Of a stretch of DNA of 64,000 nt, positions 25,460 through 34,357 are shown one piece after another. This stretch comes from JAJZSS01 sp964463505 (GTDB lineage: Bacteria; Chloroflexota; Anaerolineae; Anaerolineales; UBA4823). Location: assembly GCA_964463505.1 (NCBI GenBank), contig CAYXDC010000003.1, positions 1 through 64,000 on the forward strand. The letters are read 5' to 3'. Positions within the stretch are counted from its first letter, which is position 1. Each line of letters begins with the position of its first letter. The position numbers were made by a program, and so were the translations under genes. The notes under the pieces were generated by a model. That model was not told the DNA's origin and did not search any database. It saw only the letters and a program-made list of their open reading frames with translations.

Positions 25460-26830
25460 ATGCCTCCAGCCTCTGAGCCGTCATCAAACCTCAAACCGGT
25501 AGCCTCCTCCAACCAGGCTTCCCCTGCAACTGGTAATCATAAACGCATGCGGGCTGGCATAGCGTTGCTGGTCGGTCGTGGGGCGCGGGATGGCTATCTG
25601 GCAGCTCTGGATCAGGGTGTGATCAGCCTGGCAAACTTTTTAGCCACACTGATCCTGGCGCGGGTTGTCTCACCGACAGAGTTGGGGGTATATGGGGTAG
25701 GGTTTACATCCTTACGCTTGATTCGCTCGTTTCAAGAAGGCTTAACAATCCAACCGGTCAACACGTTTGGCGCAGGACTGGATGAAGCAAGTTTCCGCCG
25801 CTATGCCAGCAACACCAGTCTGATCCAGTTAGGCTTAGCTGTCTTATCCGCACTAGGAGCGGCAGTTCTGGGCTGGATCTTGATCATAACGGGAAACGAT
25901 ACCGCCGGGCCAGCTGTGCTGGGACTTTGGTTTCCTTTCTTAACCTGGCAGATCCAGGAATACCTGCGCCGGTTGCTCTACACGCGCGGCGAAATTTTCA
26001 ATGCAGTTGTTAATACCTTGCTCGCCAATAGCGTGCGGATCGGGTTGATGATCTGGTGGATGGGAGGAGGTATGCTGGATGGCATCAGTGGATTGACCGC
26101 CATCGCCTGGGGATCGTTGGTAGCGATGCTGCCTGGCATCTGGTTGACTCGCCGTTATTGGTCACCTTCTGTGCGTGGTTTGGGTCAGACCTGGCGCCAA
26201 AATTGGGAGTTCGGGCGTTGGGTATTGGGAAGCCAGCTTGCCAATTGGGTGGCAGTCGAATTTTATCCTGTGTTGACTGCGGGGATGATCAACTTTGCCG
26301 CTGCGGGAGCTTACCGTGCCCTGCAAAATCTGGTCGCTCCTATTCATTTACTATTGCGCGCAACCGATACCTTTCTGACCCCGCGGGCGGCTCGGGTCTT
26401 TAGCAATCATGGTTGGAAGCCGCTGGCGCGCACCATTCGCCTGACTTATATCTTATCTGGAATTCCGATCGCTGGTATTCTGGCCCTGGCAAGCATCTTC
26501 CGCAGGCCTCTCCTGGAGCTGCTGTATGGGTCTGCCTATGTAGAATACGCCGATGGCCTACTTCTGATGGCCCTGTTTTACCTCTTGTGGTTTGCCTATT
26601 CGCCTTTGCAAACGGCATTCAAGGCAACCCGCACCAGCCGGCCGATTTTTGTCGCCAATGCCGGCGCAATCCTGGCAATGTTTACTTTGGGGATTTGGAT
26701 GATCCAGAATTGGGGAGTGTATGGAACGATTGCTGGGCAGGGATTGAATTCTCTGATTGTTGCGGTCATTTTATGGTGGAGCTGGATCAGACTCTGGCGT
26801 AAGAATGGCCAGTACCAGACGCAGACTTGA
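25460..26830 (+). CDS. Polysaccharide flippase (MOP superfamily, Wzx-like)
   Basis: A multi-pass membrane protein with 12 or so hydrophobic helices that fits the oligosaccharide flippase family, which moves lipid-linked sugars across the membrane. The N-terminal part (FLATLILARVVSPTELGVYGVGFTSLRLI) is the conserved first-helix pair, and LLELLYGSAYVEYADGLLLMAL the later conserved turn. About 30 polar residues precede the first helix, so a later start at ATG 25547 is possible. It converges with a sugar-phosphate transferase gene. Both probably serve one surface polysaccharide. Confidence 0.85.
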   Translation: MPPASEPSSNLKPVASSNQASPATGNHKRMRAGIALLVGRGARDGYLAALDQGVISLANFLATLILARVVSPTELGVYGVGFTSLRLIRSFQEGLTIQPVNTFGAGLDEASFRRYASNTSLIQLGLAVLSALGAAVLGWILIITGNDTAGPAVLGLWFPFLTWQIQEYLRRLLYTRGEIFNAVVNTLLANSVRIGLMIWWMGGGMLDGISGLTAIAWGSLVAMLPGIWLTRRYWSPSVRGLGQTWRQNWEFGRWVLGSQLANWVAVEFYPVLTAGMINFAAAGAYRALQNLVAPIHLLLRATDTFLTPRAARVFSNHGWKPLARTIRLTYILSGIPIAGILALASIFRRPLLELLYGSAYVEYADGLLLMALFYLLWFAYSPLQTAFKATRTSRPIFVANAGAILAMFTLGIWMIQNWGVYGTIAGQGLNSLIVAVILWWSWIRLWRKNGQYQTQT

Positions 26831-26836
26831 TCACCA

Positions 26837-27970
26837 TCACCTGCTCTGGCGATGCAGAAACCTGCGTGGCAACCTACCATTCCAGCCTGGCTGCCAGCGG
26901 TACCAGAAGGTGATCAGAAAGGCTAACCCCAGCAGCTTAAGGTCAAACCCCAAATTGGAATGTTGAATGTATAGGCGGTCGAAGCGCAGTTTTTGACGCG
27001 GTGTTAAATAATAATCGCCTGCAACCTGTGCTAAGCCTGCCAACCCCGGTAGGACTCGATGTCGGTCAGCATATTCGGGCATGGATTGTAGATAATCTGC
27101 CACCAGCACAGTGCGTTGCGGGCGTGGTCCAACGAAACTCATTTCTCCACGCAGAATGTTGATCAATTGTGGTAATTCATCCAGGGCGGTTTTGCGCAGG
27201 AATCTTCCGAAGTGTAAGACACGGTCGTCCTTTTCCTTGGCCAGCACGGGTCCAGTTCCTTCTTCAGCCCCACGTACCATGGTGCGGAATTTGTATTGGC
27301 GGAAGTTATTTCCTCCGCGCGTGACAGAATTTTTTACAAACAGGAGTGGGCCAGGATTCTCGATCCAGATCAGCATGCAGCTGGCTAACCAGATGGGAGC
27401 TGATAGGATGATCCCCAAAGCCGCAGCCAGGATGTCGAACGCACGTTTCCATACGTTTAGAGGATCACCTTGTTGGATGCGTTGATGGTGTAGTTGCTTT
27501 ACAGTCTCCTGGATTGTTACATCAGGTGGGGAATTATTTTCAGCCAGCCCCTCGCGTGTCCAGGTTAATATCAGCGCCCCGCAAAACCCGCCAGCAAGTG
27601 CAGCCATTACCAGCAATAGAGTTCGTAAAAAATCAAAATGCATTTGGTTCAAAGAATCAAGGAACAAATATCCAATAGCGAGCAGCGCGATAGAGAATAC
27701 TGCCAGACGATATCTCCAGGGTGCGCTCAATGTACTAAGCAGCAGGCTTCGTTCAAGCAGGATGACAAGCGTTCCGTGCACGACAACCAGCACAAGAGCA
27801 GCTAAAACAAAAGAACTACCGTAAGCCTGAGTTAGGTGTGTAAAGTGGAAGATGCTCCACCATGCGGCAAACATTACCAGCGCCAAAACAATCGCCCAAA
27901 CAGCTCCCCAATCTGTAGAACGGGTCCCCGTGCCAGATTCAGTTGAGGTGCGAGCCAGATCGCGCGACAT
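26837..27970 (-). CDS. Undecaprenyl-phosphate sugar-phosphate transferase (bacterial sugar transferase)
   Basis: The initiating transferase that puts a sugar phosphate onto undecaprenyl phosphate. Four or five N-terminal helices are followed by the conserved catalytic domain: KRAFDILAAALGIILSAPIWL (membrane re-entrant helix), YKFRTMV, DELPQLINILRGEMSFVGPRP and GLAGLAQVAG. The frame is open up to 28096, but I prefer ATG 27970 (MSRDLAR). The longer form would overlap the divergent LCP gene and add a hydrophobic segment. On this strand TATAAT lies 8 bases before that ATG, so the transcript might be leaderless. Confidence 0.88.
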   Translation of the reverse strand: MSRDLARTSTESGTGTRSTDWGAVWAIVLALVMFAAWWSIFHFTHLTQAYGSSFVLAALVLVVVHGTLVILLERSLLLSTLSAPWRYRLAVFSIALLAIGYLFLDSLNQMHFDFLRTLLLVMAALAGGFCGALILTWTREGLAENNSPPDVTIQETVKQLHHQRIQQGDPLNVWKRAFDILAAALGIILSAPIWLASCMLIWIENPGPLLFVKNSVTRGGNNFRQYKFRTMVRGAEEGTGPVLAKEKDDRVLHFGRFLRKTALDELPQLINILRGEMSFVGPRPQRTVLVADYLQSMPEYADRHRVLPGLAGLAQVAGDYYLTPRQKLRFDRLYIQHSNLGFDLKLLGLAFLITFWYRWQPGWNGRLPRRFLHRQSR

Positions 27971-28027
27971 GCTGAAATTATACTCGAGGCGGGTGAAATG
28001 TCTGTAAACTAATCCCAACAGACGGGG

Positions 28028-28036
28028 TGTTATAAT
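28028..28036 (+). promoter_or_regulatory. Extended -10 promoter of the LCP gene
   Basis: TGTTATAAT (TGn plus TATAAT) lies 45-53 bases upstream of ATG 28081. Confidence 0.6.
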
Positions 28037-28080
28037 GGCGAATTGGAATCCAAGCCCAGTAGCCAGGAGCCAATTCGGGA

Positions 28081-29247
28081 ATGCAAAATCAGGCAAAACC
28101 TTCTAGAAAGAAATATATCGGTCAAGGATTAGGGATATTTTTTGGATTGCTACTCTTAGCCAGTCTTTTCGCTTACCCGTATTTGCGCCAGCGTTGGTCA
28201 GCCCCACTTGGTCCTAGCTTGCAACTCCCTACACTCACACCTACAGTGGAGCTGGTGATTGCCACTCCGTCAGCGACAGCGATTGCAGAAAACGCGCCAG
28301 ATCAGGAGCAGGCGACTCTACCTGCACCTGTGGCAATAGAAGCAACTGCAATGCCAACCGCAACTCCTGAACCACTGTGTGGAGGTCCACCTGCAATGGT
28401 GGTATTAGGGATTGGGGCAGATAGTGACTTTGAATATCGCTATGGACTGGCAGATGCCATGCGGGTTGCTCGGGTGGATTTTATCAATGCTAAAGTGTCG
28501 GTATTATCTGTGCCTCGTGATCTATGGGTGGAAATTCCAGATATTGAACAACATTACGGAATTACTCACGGGAAATTGAACCAGGCATATTTTTATGGAA
28601 GCCCGGGTATGGGATATTATGACGGTCCAGGGGAAAGCCCAGGCTTACTGGCGCGTACCCTGGATTTGAATTTTGGTCTGCGCGTCGACCATTACGGCGC
28701 AGTAAACATGGAAACGTTCGTCAAAATTGTTGATGCTGTGGGTGGAATTGATATCTACCTTGCCAATGATGTGGATGGACGTCCAATTGATGATCAAACT
28801 GAGGATATGGGCTACTTTTATGCTGGGCAACAGCATTTTACAGGGGACGAAGCCTTGCGCTTCTCGCGTATTCGCAAAAAATACAATGATTTCACGCGTA
28901 TGGATAACCAGACCCTGGTTTTATGTTCTTTGCGCGACAAATTGCTCAACCCCTCTGTTTTGCCAAAAATTCCTCAAATTGTGGGTGCCTTTCAAGGCGC
29001 AGTGCAGACTGACCTGAGTCTGGAACAACTCACCCAACTGGCATGTTTATTACCACATATTGAACGGGAAGACCTGCTCTTTGCCAGCTTTCCACAGGAT
29101 ATGCTGGTACCCTCCAGGGTTTATAGCGAAGCGCTCAAAAACGAGACCTTTGTGCTCGATGTAGATAATGCGGAAATCCGCTCGTATGTTGAAAGATTTC
29201 TGGATGGTTCCTGGCCTACTGAGCCGAAGGAGCCGACCTGCCCGTGA
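28081..29247 (+). CDS. LytR-CpsA-Psr (LCP) family phosphotransferase
   Basis: A cell-envelope enzyme that transfers lipid-linked glycopolymers to peptidoglycan. An N-terminal basic stretch and helix (about residues 15-34), a Thr/Pro-rich spacer (45-95) and the LCP domain follow: ADAMRVARVDFINAKVSVLSVPRDLWVEIP, KLNQAYFYG, GAVNMETFVKIVDAVGGIDIYL and ALRFSRIRKKYNDFTRMDNQTLVL. The catalytic Arg/Asp positions are retained. It overlaps rsmA by four bases (GTGA). It fits with the flippase and sugar transferase as a wall-polymer set. Confidence 0.92.
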   Translation: MQNQAKPSRKKYIGQGLGIFFGLLLLASLFAYPYLRQRWSAPLGPSLQLPTLTPTVELVIATPSATAIAENAPDQEQATLPAPVAIEATAMPTATPEPLCGGPPAMVVLGIGADSDFEYRYGLADAMRVARVDFINAKVSVLSVPRDLWVEIPDIEQHYGITHGKLNQAYFYGSPGMGYYDGPGESPGLLARTLDLNFGLRVDHYGAVNMETFVKIVDAVGGIDIYLANDVDGRPIDDQTEDMGYFYAGQQHFTGDEALRFSRIRKKYNDFTRMDNQTLVLCSLRDKLLNPSVLPKIPQIVGAFQGAVQTDLSLEQLTQLACLLPHIEREDLLFASFPQDMLVPSRVYSEALKNETFVLDVDNAEIRSYVERFLDGSWPTEPKEPTCP

Positions 29248-30119
29248 GCCTTTCAACCCTGGATATTCCAGCTATACTGCGTCAGTTTGGACTTCACCCA
29301 GACAAGAAACTGGGGCAAAATTTTCTAGTCGATCCAGAAGCCCTGGAACGCATCATTCAGGTTGCTGAAATTCACCCGCATGACTGTGTATTAGAAATTG
29401 GCCCTGGTTTGGGCAGCCTTACCCGTTATCTGGCGACGAGTGCACGCCGTGTAATTGCAGTAGAGCTAGATCGCAAGCTCATATCACCTCTGGGGGAGAT
29501 ATTGGCGGAATATACCAATGTAAGGCTGGTCGAAGGGGATATCCTGGCATTGAATCCGGCGGAGCTCATCCATCAAGGGTGCTTGGTGGGTGAACAGGAT
29601 GATTTAAGCGCTTATCTGGTAGTTGCCAATATTCCCTATTACATCACTTCCGCATTGATCCGCCATTTATTGGGAGCTCCGGTTAAACCAGCACGCCTGG
29701 TACTAACTGTCCAGCGGGAGGTCGCAGAGCGTATTTGTGCTGCGCCAGGTGATCTTAGCTTGCTAGCGCTCAGTGTGCAGGTTTTCGGGGAAGCAAAGGT
29801 GAAAACACGTATTCCTGCAGGTGCCTTTTATCCAGCACCCCAGGTAGATTCCGCAGTGGTACGGGTAGACTTGTATCAGGAACCACTTATCTCTGAACTC
29901 TGGTTGAAAGACTTCTTTCGTCTGGCGAAAGCTGGTTTTAGCCAAAAACGGAAGACCTTGCGTAACGCTTTGTCAGGCGGTTTGTCCTGGCGCCCGCAAG
30001 AGGTTAGTGAGCTTCTAACTGAGGCTGGGATCGATCCGCAGCGTCGTGCTGAGACAGTCAGTCTCGCTGAATGGCAGGCTTTGACTGCGGTTTACCGTGT
30101 TAAAGCAAGTTCAGGCTGA
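29244..30119 (+). CDS. rsmA: 16S rRNA dimethyladenosine transferase RsmA (KsgA)
   Basis: An enzyme that dimethylates two adjacent adenosines near the 3' end of 16S rRNA using S-adenosylmethionine. Motifs: KLGQNFLVDPEALERI at the N terminus, VLEIGPGLGSLT (SAM site), VIAVELDRKLI, VEGDIL and the catalytic NIPYYITS motif, followed by the FYPAPQVDSAVVRV and FSQKRKTLRNAL segments. Length 291 aa is standard. The GTG start overlaps the LCP stop. It is last in its transcript, and the converging MFS gene ends two bases later. Confidence 0.97.
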   Translation: MSLSTLDIPAILRQFGLHPDKKLGQNFLVDPEALERIIQVAEIHPHDCVLEIGPGLGSLTRYLATSARRVIAVELDRKLISPLGEILAEYTNVRLVEGDILALNPAELIHQGCLVGEQDDLSAYLVVANIPYYITSALIRHLLGAPVKPARLVLTVQREVAERICAAPGDLSLLALSVQVFGEAKVKTRIPAGAFYPAPQVDSAVVRVDLYQEPLISELWLKDFFRLAKAGFSQKRKTLRNALSGGLSWRPQEVSELLTEAGIDPQRRAETVSLAEWQALTAVYRVKASSG

Positions 30120-30120
30120 G

Positions 30121-31419
30121 TTACCCCCACTTCCTTAAACTCAACCCGGCTAGCAGGCGCAGCACTCCGGCCAATAATAAGGCTTCTTTTAAGCCAAATA
30201 TAGTTGCTAAAACAGGTCCGAGGAATGAACCACTTAGAATCCCCAGATTCAACGCTAAATTGTGCATAGCCATATAAGCCGGGCGGTTATCTTCGGGGAC
30301 AACTTCCATTAATCGGTTGATCAGACCTGCGCTGGTTAGCGCCCAGGCGATACCTCCGAATATGGAAGCTGCCCAAAATAAGGTCGCATCCCATGCCAGG
30401 CTGATAAAGAATGGGTACGCGCAATACAGAATGCTGCCAATAGCCAAAACTTTGTGATGATTAAAACGCCGGGTCAGGTGGCTCAAACGCATGGAAGTGA
30501 TGAACATCATTACATAGAACAGGCTATTTCCAAGGCTGATAATGCCATCAGAATATTTCAAGCCATTCACCATATAAAGTGGGGAGATTGGGACTGGGAC
30601 ATACTGGCAGGTATAAAAGAACAAATACGCTGCCAGGAGTGGACCAAACGAGCCTTTGAGCATATCCCATTGTAAAAGGGGTTTATTTGGACTGCGGGTT
30701 AGGAAGCGTAAACCCGGAGGTAAGCGAAAGCTATCCGTGAATCTTAGCATTCCTGGACGGGCCAGATCTCCCAGGGGTTGGTGGATGCGTGGATGGTGTA
30801 TGTCTGATGTTTTAAGATGCCACAAATGATAGGTAGAGAAAATACCTCCCAATGTACCCAGGCTAAACAAAATTACATAATTAATGGGATAAATCAGGGT
30901 ATCTAATAATTGACCAGAGATCAGAGCTGCTACCGTCATGGCAAGCGAGGTTAATGCATTGCGCCGGCCAATCACGGTGGAGCGCTCTTGCGGGGGGATT
31001 AAATCAGCGAGCAGGGCATTAAATGCAATTGCCAGCGCAGTGCCAGGTATCGACATCAGCAAGGTAATTAAAACGATAATCCAAACCTGAGCAGTATTGG
31101 ATAGTAAGAGCGGTAAGGGAATCAGGATTAAATAACCAAACCTGTGCAGTGCGGCTGTCAAAAAACTCACACGAGTCAGGGAGCGCCTTTCCAGCCAACG
31201 CCCAGCCGGCAATGAGAAAAATAAATTAATGACTGCCGGGCCTGCAGTGAGCAGGCTAATTTGAAAGCCGCTGGCGCCCAGGCGGGCAGCATAGATCGCA
31301 ATAAAAGCCATCGTGCTACCAGCCAATATGCCGTAACCGATTACGTCGGCATAAAGGTGAACAAAATTGGCTTTGAGCTTGGGATCAGGGAGTAACGGGG
31401 TGGAGGTCGCGGTATTCAA
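30121..31419 (-). CDS. Major facilitator superfamily transporter
   Basis: A 12-helix secondary transporter. The conserved loop between helices 2 and 3 is seen as GRWLERRSLTRVSF (a divergent GxxxDRxGRR motif). No substrate can be given. The open frame extends to 31518, but that would overlap the upstream glycosyltransferase gene by 134 bases. TTG 31419 leaves a 35-base overlap and is the last possible start before helix 1 (no ATG, GTG or TTG occurs between it and the helix), so I use it with low certainty. It is probably co-transcribed with the GT2 gene. Confidence 0.8.
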   Translation of the reverse strand: MNTATSTPLLPDPKLKANFVHLYADVIGYGILAGSTMAFIAIYAARLGASGFQISLLTAGPAVINLFFSLPAGRWLERRSLTRVSFLTAALHRFGYLILIPLPLLLSNTAQVWIIVLITLLMSIPGTALAIAFNALLADLIPPQERSTVIGRRNALTSLAMTVAALISGQLLDTLIYPINYVILFSLGTLGGIFSTYHLWHLKTSDIHHPRIHQPLGDLARPGMLRFTDSFRLPPGLRFLTRSPNKPLLQWDMLKGSFGPLLAAYLFFYTCQYVPVPISPLYMVNGLKYSDGIISLGNSLFYVMMFITSMRLSHLTRRFNHHKVLAIGSILYCAYPFFISLAWDATLFWAASIFGGIAWALTSAGLINRLMEVVPEDNRPAYMAMHNLALNLGILSGSFLGPVLATIFGLKEALLLAGVLRLLAGLSLRKWG

Positions 31420-32116
31420 ATAGCATCTGCCAGACGCGAATCGCTGCTTCGACCTGGATGCGGAGAGACATTTTTGATTTCCCCCATCGGCGATCGGCAA
31501 AGTAGAACGGTACTTCACGGAAACTATATCCTAAGCGGTAGGCTAAATAAGTAATTTCTACTTGAAATCCATAACCATTGGAACGCACTCGTTGCAGTGG
31601 CATGTTCAGCAGAGTACGGCGATGCCACAGGCGGAAACCACCTGTTGCGTCGCGCACTGGCAATTGCAGGATCGTCCGAGCGTAATAATTGCCAAAGGCC
31701 GACAGCCCTCTCCGCCAGACAGGCCAGCGTTGGTCTACCGCTCCGCCTGGCACATAACGCGAGCCCATGACAACATCACAGCAGTTAAGCATGTCTAAAA
31801 GGGTTACAAGAAGCTCAGGTGGGTGGGAGAAATCAGCATCCATCTGGGCGATGGCTTCAGCGCCGGACTCCAACGCCGCACGAAAGCCCTCGAGATAGGC
31901 AGTTCCTAACCCTAGTTTGCCTTGGCGGTGTAGTACATTGAATTGCCCCGGGTGCTCCCGCGCTAATGTTTCTGCTAACTCACCAGTTCCATCGGGGCTA
32001 TTATCATCCACTACCAGCAGACTCAAATCGGGAATAGGCAGACGAAATAAGGCGGAGACCAGTTTATCCAGGTTCTCCGCCTCGTTATAAGTAGGTACTA
32101 CTACAGTTAGTTTCAC
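31385..32116 (-). CDS. Polyprenol-phosphate mannosyltransferase-like GT2 glycosyltransferase
   Basis: A GT-A fold glycosyltransferase of family 2 resembling dolichol/polyprenol-phosphate mannose synthase: VVVPTYNEAENL at the N terminus, VVDDNSPDGTGE, IAQMDADFSHPPE (the DAD metal-binding triad), DVVMGSRYVPGG and WGKSKMSLRIQVEAA at the C terminus. With 243 aa and no helices after the domain it is the soluble type. The start is GTG one base after the stop of the response regulator gene, so the two are co-transcribed. The exact sugar donor is inferred, not shown. Confidence 0.87.
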   Translation of the reverse strand: MKLTVVVPTYNEAENLDKLVSALFRLPIPDLSLLVVDDNSPDGTGELAETLAREHPGQFNVLHRQGKLGLGTAYLEGFRAALESGAEAIAQMDADFSHPPELLVTLLDMLNCCDVVMGSRYVPGGAVDQRWPVWRRGLSAFGNYYARTILQLPVRDATGGFRLWHRRTLLNMPLQRVRSNGYGFQVEITYLAYRLGYSFREVPFYFADRRWGKSKMSLRIQVEAAIRVWQMLFEYRDLHPVTP

Positions 32117-32117
32117 A

Positions 32118-32969
32118 CTACCCCTGTGTCAAAGAAATCTGAGCCTTCAAGTCTTGAACAGTATTGAAGGTCATTTTCATTGAATCGAATGGTTGTAATT
32201 TGATCGCCAACCGCGTCGGGCTTTTCTCCTGCTGTCGATCCTTTAGTGGATAGAAATAATCTAAAGCTTGTTCTAAGCGGCTACTTATCCGTTCTGCCAG
32301 CACAGGCAGGTTCGGGATCGAAGTGACTATTATAAAGGTCGTCTGGTTGATTTGCCCGATGAAATCGTCCTGGTCACCAAATTCGCGCAAAATATTCCGA
32401 ATCATCAGGCTGACAGCCCGTTGCATATCATCGGAAACGACAAAGCCGTAGGTATCGCGAAACGCATCCAGATGTTGCAATTCAACCCTCAGAAATCCAT
32501 GATTTGGGTTTTCAATACATTCTGCCAGCCGTTCATCGACCAATCTTCCTTCGGGCAAGTTGGTAACCGGGTTGGTCAATGATCCTTCTGTAACACGTCT
32601 TAAGGAATTTCGCACACGCAGGCGTAACTCCTGGATATCAAACGGCTTGGTCATGTAATCATCTGCACCCAACTCAAACCCTTTCAGTCGCGCAGTGCGG
32701 GCGCGTTTTTCGGTGAGAAAAATGATCGGGATATCTGCGGTGCGACGATCGCTGCGCAAGCGCCGAGCTACCTCAAAGCCGTCAATATCGGGTAAACGAA
32801 TATCCAGGATGATCAGATCAGGGTGGTTTTTGAGGGCGTAATCGACGGCTGGTTCGCCCCAATTTATTGTGCAGGCCTCATACTCTTGCACGCGGAAGTA
32901 TGCCTCAAGCATCTCGGCAACATCGATATCATCTTCGACGACCAGAAGGTTTGACTTGGCTTCTACCAC
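32118..32969 (-). CDS. Response regulator with a degenerate GGDEF output domain
   Basis: The receiver domain has the acidic pair EDD (13-15), phospho-acceptor Asp in LDIRLPDIDG and Lys in MTKPF. The C-terminal half (about residues 130-283) has the length and helix/strand pattern of GGDEF domains, but the GGDEF signature is replaced by GQINQTTF, so diguanylate cyclase activity is unlikely. It could be a binding or dimerisation domain. The start is GTG. It follows the V4R and roadblock genes in the same direction with gaps of 48 and 12 bases, which makes a probable sensory operon. Confidence 0.82.
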   Translation of the reverse strand: MVEAKSNLLVVEDDIDVAEMLEAYFRVQEYEACTINWGEPAVDYALKNHPDLIILDIRLPDIDGFEVARRLRSDRRTADIPIIFLTEKRARTARLKGFELGADDYMTKPFDIQELRLRVRNSLRRVTEGSLTNPVTNLPEGRLVDERLAECIENPNHGFLRVELQHLDAFRDTYGFVVSDDMQRAVSLMIRNILREFGDQDDFIGQINQTTFIIVTSIPNLPVLAERISSRLEQALDYFYPLKDRQQEKSPTRLAIKLQPFDSMKMTFNTVQDLKAQISLTQG

Positions 32970-33017
32970 AGTGGCAACCCCATAAGATGGGCTGGGAAAT
33001 TTGGCTGGCTAGTTTAG

Positions 33018-33653
33018 TTAGCCAATTGGTTGTTTTTGGATGACGAATTCACAGACACTGTGGCCCATTGCCACACATTGTGATTCGTTGACCCGGAATT
33101 CATTGCCTCCGGATAACCACTTCAGGCCTTCCTGCAAGAGGCCGGTGGCAATAAAGCATACAGGTTTATCAGAGCCTGACCGCCCCCAGCAGACAGGGCA
33201 TCTGTGAATGGTATAGATAAATTCGTGTTCGCGCTCTTGAACGGTACTGTGCTGGTCGCTGATCTGGCTGAAGATCTTTGCCATAGCCGGGATACCAATG
33301 CGCATCTTCGTCGAAAGGGGTAAAACCTTGAAAGCTAAGTCGCCTGCCCCAGCCAGGGCTCCAAATGTTCGCAGACTATCTGCAAAGGCGGCACGTCCAA
33401 CGCGCAGGGCCAAACCACGCCCGCCGCGTGCGCCGTACATAACCTCCAAAGCCTGATTAAGAGCAGAGAAATCAGCAAAATTGAATTCTTTAGCCAGGTT
33501 ATCAGGAGGTTTGTTTTCGATCAGATGGGGTATGTGCGCCAGGTTAAGGATAGCATTTAATCCATTTTTGCCCATCACATCTTCCAACGAATTCAGGGAG
33601 ATCAGGGCAATCTTATTCGCGTAATAATATGGGCTTTGTGGGTTCGATTCCAT
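33018..33653 (-). CDS. V4R-domain protein with a C-terminal cysteine cluster
   Basis: Resembles the 4-vinyl reductase / hydrocarbon-binding (V4R) fold, which binds small hydrophobic or tetrapyrrole-like molecules. The conserved C-terminal cysteines are present (CPVCWG, PVCF, SQCVAMGHSVCEF), typical of metal- or ligand-binding V4R proteins. The N-terminal third is helical and not identified. It lies between a roadblock gene (12 bases upstream) and a response regulator, so it may be the ligand sensor of that module. The function is inferred from fold and context only. Confidence 0.75.
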   Translation of the reverse strand: MESNPQSPYYYANKIALISLNSLEDVMGKNGLNAILNLAHIPHLIENKPPDNLAKEFNFADFSALNQALEVMYGARGGRGLALRVGRAAFADSLRTFGALAGAGDLAFKVLPLSTKMRIGIPAMAKIFSQISDQHSTVQEREHEFIYTIHRCPVCWGRSGSDKPVCFIATGLLQEGLKWLSGGNEFRVNESQCVAMGHSVCEFVIQKQPIG

Positions 33654-33665
33654 TTGTTTTGCCAG

Positions 33666-34094
33666 TTAGAGTAGTTTAGCGAGCGCTTCAGCCGCTCTCC
33701 GCATGTCCAATAAGATCAGGCCTAATTTAGCCTGCTCACGCGCCAACGCAGTCAGCACCGCCTCTTCGCCAACTGACATCAGGATGACATAACCTTTTTC
33801 GCCCCGTATGTACACCTGACTTAGAGCACCGCGTCCAAGCTCAGATGCAATTCGCTCACCAAGCGACAGCATAGCTGCAGACATGGCTGAGACGCGATCC
33901 TCTTCTACTTCGTGTGGAAGGGCAGAGGCAATGATGAGGCCGTCCACGCTGACGACTGCTGACGCCTCAATATCTGGGGATGAGACTTGTAAATCGCGCA
34001 GACGTTCAACCATCAATTGGGAACGAGACCTGGTCAACTCTAACCTCGCAGTGGAAAATTTGCCATTGCTATGACTGTGCTCCAGCAGCAACAT
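33666..34094 (-). CDS. Roadblock/LC7-domain protein
   Basis: A small dynein-light-chain-type protein: VVSVDGLIIASALP, AMSAAMLSLGERIASELGRG and EKGYVILMSVGEEAVLTALAREQAKLGLILLDMRRA match the alpha-beta core. In bacteria such proteins (for example MglB) act as GTPase regulators or scaffolds. No Ras-like GTPase is visible next to it. The frame is open to 34184. ATG 34094 with AAGG upstream is preferred, but a start further downstream, nearer residue 35 of this call, is possible. It begins the run roadblock, V4R, response regulator. Confidence 0.85.
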   Translation of the reverse strand: MLLLEHSHSNGKFSTARLELTRSRSQLMVERLRDLQVSSPDIEASAVVSVDGLIIASALPHEVEEDRVSAMSAAMLSLGERIASELGRGALSQVYIRGEKGYVILMSVGEEAVLTALAREQAKLGLILLDMRRAAEALAKLL

Positions 34095-34238
34095 ATACCT
34101 TGACAGCCAATATTTTTTGTTTAATCGTACAATACGCGCTTTCTTTTGCAGACTAACTGTAGCATAGCCACCAAAAAGTGTCAAGCGATGAAGCCATTAC
34201 AATTCTCACAATTCCCTTATCAGATGTATTAGGGAACA

Positions 34239-34247
34239 TGCTATAAT
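34239..34247 (+). promoter_or_regulatory. Extended -10 promoter of the NitT/TauT-type importer
   Basis: TGCTATAAT, preceded by CA, is identical in 11 bases (CATGCTATAAT) to the -10 region of the Rieske operon. It lies about 110 bases upstream of ATG 34358. Confidence 0.65.
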
Positions 34248-34357
34248 CGCTGCGCTTCCCAATTGAAATTACATCCATCATGCATATTGGTTGCAAGAAC
34301 AAGGCCAATCACGAACTTTAGCCATTGGCCCGATCACAAGCATAGGAGCTATGTGCC

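Noticed and set aside
34250..34357. A thiamine (TPP) riboswitch ahead of the NitT/TauT importer
   Set aside because: The conserved CTGAGA and ACCTGATCTGG-type blocks are absent from the leader.
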